Assembly: GCA_948470475.1 (NCBI GenBank) | Contig: OX419336.1 | Location: 13,112,594 to 13,176,593 of the forward strand | Direction of reading: 5' to 3' | DNA length: 64,000 nucleotides | Source: Galaxea fascicularis | Taxonomy: Eukaryota; Cnidaria; Anthozoa; Scleractinia; Euphylliidae | Shown: piece by piece, positions 55,436-64,000 of the stretch | How the letters are laid out: each line of letters starts with the position of its first letter | Numbering within the stretch: position 1 is the stretch's first letter | Notes under the pieces: model-generated | What the model saw: the letters and a program-made list of their open reading frames with translations, nothing else | Databases searched by the model: none | What the model was told of the DNA's origin: nothing | Translations under genes and position numbers: made by a program

Positions 55436-58400
55436 GTAAGTGCCATTTGGCACTATCGGGAGTTAAAGGGTTAAAGCTACAAGTATTGTGACCTTGAAAT
55501 ATGTAATGTGGGACCCAGAATACTGGGCTGCTTACCAATTTTATATCTCATCTCATCAGTCAGTCTTACTGATAGAACACTTTTCTTTGTAGGTTTATGT
55601 TATAAATGTCACTTGGTCTGATGGAAGTGTTAATGTTATTTACAGAAGATACAGTAAATTCTTTGACCTTCAGGTATGTAAAACAATGGTGACAGTCTAG
55701 CTTTGGTATCAATGTTCTTGGTCAAAATGAAATTCAGGTTAAATAGCCCATTGCAGAAACGTGAGAGGACTGGGACAAGTTTCTTATATTGATTAGATTG
55801 AAAATCTAAACATTTCAACTGAAATGTTACTGAATGAAAAGCTACCCAGTCAAGTTTGAGAGTTTTCAGCTGAAAATTGTCCAAATGAGCATCTTGCAAA
55901 ATAGTTGCAAAATTCCATACAAACCCTTACAATTTTTTGGCCTATCTACCCAATCCATACAAACTCTCTATTTTAGGTGATATTTGAAGAGCTATCATTT
56001 TGCCATTTTCCTCCACTAAATGATACTTCTATTCTTGCTTAAGACTCAAAGTTAGTCGATCTTTCATTTGAATATCTTAGTTTTTCAAACAAACTAAAAA
56101 CAACCACACTCTATCCCAGTCCCCTCACATTTTCTGCAATGGGCTATTGATTTCAACCTAGGTTAATATCAATTTCCCTTAATTGTCTCCTTATAATTAT
56201 TCAAACTCAGGGTTTGGAGACAAAGGAAATTGAAAATTTAACTAGATTGTATTGTATTGTTCTTACAGTTTATGTAATCCATGCATGGCTAATCCAAGAG
56301 AATGTTGATTATTACATGGTGAAAAAATTGCCCCTTTTAAGACAACACCGTTTCCCTAAAATAATTTGGTGCCACTATGAAACCAAATCATTCTGCTAGA
56401 AGTATATGGAAACACTGCAAGATCATAGAGTTGTCATTCAAGCCCACTGACCTTCATCTTTAGATATTTTACATACTGTATATGGTCAGGTGATTTATTT
56501 TTTGTTTTTTTTGTTTTTTGCATCAGACAAAGCTGTTAGAAGAGTTCCCAGATGAGAGTGGAGTGAAAGACCCAACAAAAAGGATTTTACCATTTTTACC
56601 AGGTGTAGTGACTGCACCTTTTTAAAACAGTATTAAAGTTTGACTGAATTGTTGTATGGCATGATTTAAGTAATTAAAAATTGCAATACAGACCACTTGG
56701 TAAACACTTTTCTATTGGGAAAACAGGCCAGCAGATACACTGTACATCTTTAAAATATCTTTCACCCAATGAAGGTAAAAACTCAAACTTTTTAATATTA
56801 GTTTTTTCTGACATCATGTGTAACCCAAGAATGTCATCTTAGCTGAACTATTAGTCAGAAAGAGCATTGTATTGTGTGGAATTAATTGGAAATTGATGAG
56901 CTAAAATGTTATGCTTGCAGGTAAAATAATCTTTGGAAGAAGCCATGTTCGAGATGTGGCATTAAGAAGAAAAGACCCAATCAATGAATATTGCAAGGTT
57001 AGGCTCAGTAACTTAAGAGCTTGATTGTGCAATGGTAGGCTTGTCAAAATGGGTTCTTCAAACTGCTGGATGAAAGAGGGGATGATTTGCCTTACAGTGT
57101 AACTCACTAATAATTAATAATTAATTTTTCTAACTCACTGTACTGCTCACTACTTTTAAATAATTTGGGTTAGGAGACAAAGGAATTTCATTTTGACCTA
57201 GGTTAAATCAAAAATGACCTGAGATCAAATTTAACCTGTAACAGCTATTTACAACCATGGGCAAGGAGTTGAACTTACATGTAAGACTACTGAGATTCAA
57301 TTCCAGTTAATTCTTAGCACTGGACTTCTGTAGTACAAGTCTGGTGCTTTTTCTCAACCATGCTGCCTCCTGCCTCGTTGACTTTCTGTCAAGGGGGGAG
57401 ATTTTTGAAATAACTGATTTTCCTCGGTTTCTTATTCCTTTGGCAACTATCACTGACTCCAAGTCTCAGTTTTCTTGCTCTATCGTTGTTTTATCCCGGA
57501 CTAATAATATTTGCCCTATGAGGTTTTTTTTAATGTCTCACTACCAGCAACATTTTCTTCCTTCTTCATTAATGGCTGTTCAATTACTTCCTTCAGGATC
57601 TCATATCATTACCTCCAAGGATCTCATCCAGTGAAACTGTTTTGAAGTTCTTTCATCCCACGTCAGATGACATAGAGCCGCCTTCTAAAGAGTAAGTTGA
57701 ATTCTTATTAATATAAGGAGGGGATAGACAAGAGAGGGGGGGGAACACAGTTAAAGTCATGTTTATAGAAAAAAACAGTCATTTCCAAGTTAATATCAGG
57801 TTTGTTTGAGTGTTACTAGGTGTTGTACCAGTTTGCACAAGGAATTCGTACTTACCCAGTTGTTAAAAGTGGATAACTGTGGCACAGCAAAATCATATTT
57901 CATGAATCAGAAAAAGATTTGGTTTATATTCCCTGTATTCCCTTTCTTCCTACCTGGGAAGAAGCCATTTTATGGATGAGAGCAAACTTTAAATTTTATT
58001 TCCTGTTTTCTCTAGCAAAGATAAACGAAAGAAAGAAAACGATTCAGGTATTGTAAAGGGCAGGAGGCTCATTCTTGTTGCTGTGCATAATGTTTGATTC
58101 ACCATCATATTAACGGTAAATGAGCGTGGTTTAATTGAATTTTGTAATAGTTGAGAACATTAGTGGACCTGTTTTGCTGGAACAGTATGTGGCCATTGCG
58201 GACTACAAGAAGCACAACAGAAATGAAGTTAATATGGTGGCCGGAGATATAGTTGAAGTTATTGACAAGAATGAAAACGGTAAATTTTCCACATACATTT
58301 CGCACGTTATTTGTCTTATCTTCATCATCGTCTTTTTTTATTCACGAAATTTTATCATAAAAATGCTCTTCCTAAAAGTCGTGACTGAAACCACATTATT

Positions 58401-61400
58401 TAAAATTTAGAATTTAATTACAACTAAGTTAATTCAATAAAAACTTACATCAGCGTCTATGACCGTGTAACAAGCTGAAATGGTTTTGATAGCACGAAGC
58501 GAGACTCTCCATTCTTGTGTCGGTAAAATCCACCCCGTCTTCCTTTTTACGGCCACACAAAATTAATATCCTGTTGAAGGAGACCTTACATACTTGCACT
58601 CAGAAAGTTTAAAGTGCCTATAACCCCAGATATTCTTTGCGCCTGTTCGAAACGCGTTGCGGCTTTTTTTTCCTAAATCTTGACTTTTTATAGGCTTCAA
58701 AAATGAGCATCATTTGTTTCACGACCGAGTCAGAAGGGGAGTGGGTCTATTCCTGATTTGATGTCACAAACTGATTTCCATCGCATTAACTCTTTGTAAA
58801 CATGCATGCAAGGTACATTGTGACGTCAAATCAGGAATAGACCCACTCCTCTTCTGATTCGGTCGTGAAGCAAACGATGATTGGTTCTCGTAAATTTTGA
58901 AGCCTATAAAAAGGCAGAATTTATTTTAGCGAAAAAATATTTTGGGGTTATAGGCACTTGAAGCAACGACGACGGTAACGGCAACCAAAACATAATTTCA
59001 AGATATAACTCACGGGGGGTGACAACTCTAACAAGGGCCGTTTAGGGAGAAAAACAAAATTCTTCTGGGAGTCTGGAGATTTTGTTGGGAATCCGGAGAC
59101 TCGGGAATTTTTCTGGAAAAGTGACATAGTTCTAGGACGTTGCAGAAAAGCAGGACATTGAAAGAAACTTGAATTTCGATTAGCTAAAAAATCGGAGGGA
59201 GTTTAAGGTTGTTTACCATTTACCTGGGAAAACCGGTTGGTCGACGGTTTGTTCAAATGGTGAGCAAAAATCCCCAATGAAAAATTCCGTTTAGCAGTGG
59301 CGTGTACCATTTGCACAACCCCAACTAAATAACACGTGACACGCATCAAAATTGGAGTAGGGCTTGGAACTGGTGAAAATTGCAAATGGTAAACACATTT
59401 TCCGTTCCGAAAATTTTGGAAATTTTCCGGTCGGGAACATTTCAACTGAAATTTCCGACATTTTTTGGTAAATAGTAAACAACCTAAGTTTTACATAGTG
59501 TTGTTTTAACAACGTTTGTTAGAGTTGTCGCCCTCCCTCCCCTCCGTTATTTTAACGTTATTGCACGTCTTTCGCGATTATTTCAAATTTGGCCGAACTA
59601 CCCAGGAACAATTTTGTTATTTTGAACGGCGTTGATGAGGTAAACAAAATCCAAGCAAAATCCGCCATTTTGCGCTCACGTTCTCGAAGAAACCCTGAAT
59701 TGGATCATTTCGCGTTGTTGTTTGCACAGCAAGGAAGAGAGATGTTCCCATATATAAAACGCACGTGCAGAGCGATTGTTTTTTCATGAAATAACTTGTT
59801 TTGTGGCGGTAGTGTTTATCCTCTGACCTCAATTTTTCTAGATTCTAACAAAGGGATCACTGGAAGACGGAAAAGGCCACAATTTTAGCCGTTCGTAACT
59901 CAAGGCCATGAGAAATTTTGTCAAAATCGTGGACTTTGCTTTTGCGGAGTGCTTTGCTTCCACAACCTTGAATGTCAAAGAATGCCAATAACAGAAACTT
60001 TCCATTTATGTGCAAAAGTGAATTACAATCATTTATTTTTTTTTTTTAGGTTGGTGGTTTGTGAATGTTGATGAAGAGCAAGGCTGGGTTCCAGCAGCCT
60101 ATCTTGAACGTGAAGATGGCACAGCCGACGAGCAAATAAATCAGGACGGCATGCAAGGTGAGTTTCTGTGCCGTCTATGTTGCTCAGTGACTCGGACGAG
60201 GTTGCAGCCCAGTCTGTATCGCGTCTTACCTCTTAAGATAGGGGCATGAAAAGCAATCATTCTCAGACTGATGAAAAGTAGTCCCATATGCGTCTTATTG
60301 GCAAAACGTCATTTTAAAATGTTACGTCTGCTAGTAACTCCTTTGCGATTATTCCAATTTGCTGGAAAACTGACTAAATTACTAGGAACAGCGTCAAAGT
60401 CAGGAAAAAGAAAGAAGCATTACCCGTTATGTACTCACGTTCTCAAGAAAACTACAAATTTGGTCATTTCACGGTGTTATATGCAGAGGTCGGCAAAGAC
60501 ATGTCCCAAAACGATTGTTCAACGGAGGTTTTTTCCCACCGTTTTCGCCTTCCGTCTAGTACACGTAACCGGCGTTATCGTCACTGGAAACGGAGGTTAC
60601 GCTCTCCAGACTGGAGGTTTTCAAGTTTGAAAACGCCGGCTTATCGTATACTTGTGGACAGGCGAAAACAGGTTTTTGAATACGATGACGTCACAGGCGC
60701 GTGGTTTTCGTAAACGCCGGCTTATCGTATACGTATAGACAGGCGAAAGGGGAGAGAAAAATGGAGGGGGGTTGGGGGTAGAGGAAGGGAAGAGGAACGC
60801 CTGCACGCAAGACCGTGCAATTTGAATCGCCACCCGCCAATTTTTTGGTAATCCAATTAGCCCAGCTGTCAATACAGGCGCACGCTTTTCCGCTTGCGTA
60901 AGATTTTAAAAACCGTTATTGAAGCGCTGGTTCGTTCACAACATAGTTTACGTATGATGAACAAAGAAATTGAGTAAAACACAATTATTTTGGTATTAAC
61001 TCCAACGAATGAGATAGCCAAAGGAAGACAGCGATCGAAACAAAACGTGCAGACACTGTGCAATACGATTCACGTCTACGGGAAGCTGTTAGACTATCAT
61101 TTGAGAATTTTATATTTTCGCTGTCAGAGAAAGAGCAAAGTCCTGGCCTTATTTTAGCAGAATATTACTACGAAATTAGCTCTCCATTAACGCAAATTGA
61201 CTGGGAAATTTACGCAAGTCCTTGTCTTCGGGAATATCGACAAACAATTCAGGAGTACGGAGATGAATCCCCTGTGGACGATAACACATTAAGCCAGGAG
61301 TACGATATTGTGACTTGTTTCTGTAAAAACACATACACAGCTAAAAGTCCTGATCTTGTATTTATACTAATGTTCAAGAATCGTTTGATAGATCGACTAA

Positions 61401-64000
61401 AATCCCTCATTACAAATATGGAAATTAGTTGGCGCGAACAAACATTTTGGTAAATGAGGCTTTTACCATATCCCGTGGGTAAAACAGCGGAAACAACACT
61501 TCCCTCTAGAGGAGCTCTAACTGCCAATTCTTGTTCCGACTTCAACGTAAATTTGCAATTTGCGAAAACGTTCAAGTAAAGCTCAGTAAAGCTCGCGGAC
61601 GTTTGTTTTGACCAGTTCAATTCCCATGCGACCTACTGTCAAAATTAACCAATCACAAAATGGGGGTCTCTCCTTTTCTCGCTCCCCATGCCTGCTACGC
61701 AGGCTACAATGATGATGATTACGATTATTTGTAGTAACGGTGCTGAAGGTGTAGGAATTGGTCGGTTGAGACCTCTTCCACCTTTGTATGCAATAACGTG
61801 TTCGCATATTTTTACATTTGGCAGAGAAATATATCACGACGTCAGCTTACAAAGCAGAGCTTGACGATGAAATTTCTTTTGAACTCGGTGTGTTGGTGAC
61901 TGTACTAGAGAAAAACTTTGATGGCTGGTGGCTTGTGCGGTGAGTTGATTCTTCGCGGTTTGTCAAGTATACTGTTATTCGAATTGGCTCTGTCTATGGA
62001 CACTTAACAGTGGAAACGAGAATGTCTGTTGCAGCGAGGTGACTGTAAGTCATATTTAAACCACAAACTCCAATTTTCACTTGATTGGCCACATTCAAGT
62101 ACGATTCTATCTACTGCCGAATAAAACTTAAGAAACAGCATAGTCAACATCATTATAGGAACGAAGAGCTCAATCTAAGTTGATTTCTGTCTGTTTGGTC
62201 CTACAGTTATCAGAATCGTGAAGGCTGGGCTCCTGCTATGTACCTTAAAAAGCCTGCCCCTTCCCAGCTTCAAGCTATCGGCTCGACATCGCTACCAAGG
62301 AAGGATGGATCTGTTACAGCAAGTACAGCAAGTGCACCAGTTGCTGGTAAGGTAGCATATTTCTTTGTCTAACCTTCTTTTCGTTTAATTGCGGAAGTCA
62401 AGTCCACTTTAATTACTCCTTTATCCTTGTACTAACGGACGTACATAAAGCTGCAATGCTAGTTGGTGATAGTCACGCGTGGCCTGGTGGGAGTGGGACA
62501 GAGACCCGGTAAAAAGGAGGCTCGTCAAACAGATTTACTTGGGACCTAAAAGAACAACGATGGCGACGGCAATGAAAACTTGACGTCATTTCAAACTGGA
62601 ACTTCTCGTTATAGTCACTCTTTCACAATTATTCCAATTTGTTTCACTTAAAATGCTGGCGAACTATCCAGGGACTAAATCACAATGAACGGCGTCAAAG
62701 TAAGGAGAAGAAAAGACAAATTTTCCGTCATGCGCTCGCGTTCTCTGGAAAACCTATGTTTTGACGGCGAAGAAATGTATTGAATTGTGCGTGCAGAGCG
62801 ATTGTTTTTGCTCATTAAACCTATAGTTTTGTTGCGTTCTCGTTGCCTAGTAACAGCGTGTGAATGGAAATAACAATATCACTTTACAGGACCCGCTAAC
62901 CACCAACTGGTATAATATATGGCCGACGCAAAGAATTGTGTTTGGTGCTAAATTAATTACATTTTCGTACGACTTGTACCTCAAGGTATTCAGTGGTTGT
63001 TGAATACTGTCACCGTTGTATTTTGTAGTTGGTCGGTCTGTTGTAAAAAGCCACCTTTAGAGTCTTCCCTGTGATGGTATATGAACTTGTTTTTTAGTTG
63101 TTCTCTAATAAAATTTCTTTCTTTGTAACAGAAACAAAAAGTCGGAACCATTTAACACAAAGAAATGGACGAAAACTGCCTCCAAGAAAAGGTTCGGTGA
63201 GTGTAAACTGAAATTAAACTGTGATTCAGGATAATTGTCTTCTCGTCCTCTATATCTACGATACACTCCCGCATGACTTCATTTTGTTACTTTAATGAAA
63301 AGCGATCTGAAATTTTCTGAACTGACTTGATGTATTCGTTATGTAACAGGTTAAAAAGTCAATAAAGAAGCTGCCAGTTCACGTCACCAACATGTCTTAT
63401 GAGCGAACCGTGGACCTGAGTCATCTCGTTGCTCAGAAGTCTCCAGAGGTGGAATATTTCACAGTTGGCGACTTTCGTTCGCTGGGCATCGACGGTGCCT
63501 TGAACTTTCAAGGAGGTGTATCTGTGGAGGTTCTTGACAAAGCTCCTAATGGTTGGTGGCTGGGAAAAATCGGAGGCCAAGAAGGTTGGATACCGTCATC
63601 TTACTTAGGTAAAAGAGGCAAGGAAAAACCATCCGAGCCTTGCGTTTCGTTACCAAACCCTGAACACCAACGGCAACTTGATCCTCCAAAAGAAAGTTAT
63701 GTCAAAAGGGGAAGGCCCTCCACAAATTCCGCGGCAAGCACTTCGAAACCACTGCCCTCGTTTGCTGAGAAGGCTTCAGAGGGGCCTGGAGCGTTCGTCA
63801 CTTTGGCAAATTACGAAGGTAATTTTGAGGGGAGTATTTCATTTAGAGAAGGGGCCACAGCACTCGAAATAGATAAACAAGATGGTTGGTCGTACGTTAG
63901 AATACAAGGAAAGGAAGGATGGGCACCGTCGAGCTACCTTGCTCCCAGTTCGGAAAAGAAAACTGCGCCCCCTAGACCTGTTGCCCCGATTACCATAAAA
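53105..64000 (+). CDS. SH3PXD2: TKS4/TKS5-type PX and SH3 scaffold protein (partial, 547 aa in window)
   Basis: Exons: 53105-53176, 55593-55673, 56527-56602, 56921-56997, 57597-57691, 58016-58047, 58151-58279, 60050-60157, 61825-61939, 62207-62346, 63132-63196 and 63350 to the window end. All junctions are GT-AG and all phases agree. The PX domain (about 5-128) contains VTWSDGS, the phosphoinositide-binding [10 protein letters not shown] (42-51), the PFLPGK loop and [22 protein letters not shown]3-1 (about 156-207) has YVAIADYKK and [21 protein letters not shown]3-2 (about 226-285) has [14 protein letters not shown] and [12 protein letters not shown]3-3 (about 366-422) has [10 protein letters not shown] and WIPSSYL. 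SH3-4 (about 476-530) has FVTLANYEG and GWAPSSYL. Vertebrate TKS proteins organise podosomes/invadopodia and NADPH-oxidase complexes; TKS4 has four and TKS5 five SH3 domains. The 32-nt sixth exon has unequal flanking phases, so skipping it would shift the frame. Confidence 0.95.
53177..55592 (+). other. Intron 1 of the TKS-like gene
   Basis: Apart from the small MITE at 55369-55470 it holds AT-rich intronic sequence. Near 54290-54490 phrases like GAATATTCCCTTGTT recur in both orientations, probably an old inverted-repeat element. Confidence 0.5.
55369..55470. mobile_element. 102-bp piggyBac-like MITE
   Basis: CCCTTTAACTCCC at the left is exactly inverted (GGGAGTTAAAGGG) at the right, and TTAA stands directly outside both ends (55365-55368, 55471-55474). 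CCCTTT-type ends with duplicated TTAA are the piggyBac signature. Confidence 0.8.
55743..56147. mobile_element. MITE in intron 2 of the TKS-like gene
   Basis: ATAGCCCATTGCAGAAA at the left is inverted at the right, and similarity continues through TGAG(A/G)GGACTGGGA. The length is about 405 bp, with no ORF. A looser match (GGTT..AAAT) may extend the TIR outwards. Confidence 0.7.
58612..58959. mobile_element. 348-bp foldback element in intron 7 of the TKS-like gene
   Basis: AAGTGCCTATAACCCC at the left is inverted at the right end. The arms continue through TTTTTATAGGCTTCAAAA and GAGTGGGTCTATTCCTGATT, each about 140 bp with some mismatches, leaving a loop of about 70 bp. Confidence 0.8.
59207..59484. 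mobile_element. 278-bp PIF/Harbinger-like MITE in intron 7
   Basis: GGTTGTTTACCATTTACC at the left is inverted as GGTAAATAGTAAACAACC at the right. TAA flanks both ends (59204-59206, 59485-59487), fitting a 3-bp target duplication. No coding sequence. Confidence 0.75.
59567..59815. repeat. Dispersed repeat family, copy A (intron 7)
   Basis: It shares with 60335-60520 (intron 8) and 62620-62850 (intron 10) an ordered set of phrases: ATTATT(C/T)CAAATTTG, CCAGGAAC or a close variant, AACGGCGT, GCGCTC(A/G)CGTTCTC and, in copies A and C, GTGCAGAGCGATTGTTTTT. The three copies are diverged from one another. The apparent short ORFs in them are not conserved. Confidence 0.6.
60335..60520. repeat. Dispersed repeat family, copy B (intron 8)
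   Basis: This contains ATTATTCCAATTTGCTGG, TAGGAACAGCGTCAAAGTCA and ACTCACGTTCTC in the same order as copies A and C, and it lacks the distal third. Confidence 0.55.
60536..60745. repeat. GC-rich repeat with direct duplication
   Basis: AACGCCGGCTTATCGTATAC followed six bases later by ACAGGCGAAA occurs at about 60633 and again at about 60713. The left part contains CACGTAACCGGCG and GTTTTCGCC in inverted relation. It is probably the end region of a MITE. Confidence 0.6.
61058..61453 (+). other. Unrecognised 131-codon open frame inside intron 8
   Basis: The frame encodes a fairly protein-like sequence ([36 protein letters not shown]) but begins at a non-ATG codon and matches nothing I know. 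It overlaps the antisense helicase-like frame at 61249-61620. It is probably part of an inserted element. Confidence 0.25.
61440..61620 (-). pseudogene. RecQ-like helicase fragment (Walker A) in intron 8
   Basis: On the minus strand the sequence reads [14 protein letters not shown] followed by [14 protein letters not shown], the motif 0/I region of RecQ-family helicases with the GxGKS Walker A. Homology ends abruptly after about 50 residues and no other helicase motif follows. Such fragments commonly derive from helicase-carrying transposons. It is antisense to the host gene and non-functional. Confidence 0.55.
62620..62850. repeat. Dispersed repeat family, copy C (intron 10)
   Basis: It contains ATTATTCCAATTTGTTTCAC, ATCCAGGGACTA, TGAACGGCGTCAAAGTAAGG, GCGCTCGCGTTCTC and GTGCAGAGCGATTGTTTTTG in the same order as copy A. 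Confidence 0.6.

Overview
The window looks like genomic DNA of an invertebrate animal, most likely an anthozoan cnidarian (coral or anemone). It is AT-rich, its genes have many short exons with GT-AG introns, and small inverted-repeat transposons and decayed retroelements are dense. The animal gene structure is seen directly. The cnidarian assignment is an inference from the style of the repeats and I could not test it.

Three host genes can be assembled from splice sites and matching phases. A MAP-kinase phosphatase (DUSP1/2/4/5 class, minus strand, 4516-7180) has three coding exons and a TATA/CRE/CCAAT promoter. A small secreted protein of unknown function (148 aa, minus strand, 23432-24417) has two exons. 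A TKS4/TKS5-type scaffold (SH3PXD2 family, plus strand, 53105 to beyond the window end) has a PX domain and four SH3 domains encoded by twelve exons so far. Its introns carry several MITEs.

The most unusual part is 33353-49931. Two copies of an 8,160-bp unit lie head to tail at a period of exactly 8,243 bp. Each unit is bounded on both sides by a (TC)n microsatellite. Each encodes an 874-aa protein with two C2H2 zinc fingers, a tyrosine-recombinase-like core and two Myb-like C-terminal modules. Behind the gene is a 134-bp tandem array whose monomers carry a 17-bp interrupted palindrome. At the right end is an array of AAAAGTGCCCT motifs, with sparse copies of the same motif, partly inverted, in the left 800 bp. 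I read this as a candidate tyrosine-recombinase (Crypton-like) mobile element using a microsatellite as its recombination site. Recent unequal exchange or an assembly duplication would give the same picture.

The remainder is repeats. A nested nest lies at 13855-19471: a MITE, a LINE relic, and an outer inverted-repeat element interrupted by a 3.5-kb long-TIR element that itself holds a Penelope-like relic, minisatellites and a MITE with a 9-bp target duplication. A DIRS-like relic (coiled-coil gag, reverse transcriptase and its own tyrosine recombinase) lies at 29734-32690. Several MITEs with recognisable target duplications are scattered throughout. I found no rRNA, tRNA or CRISPR.
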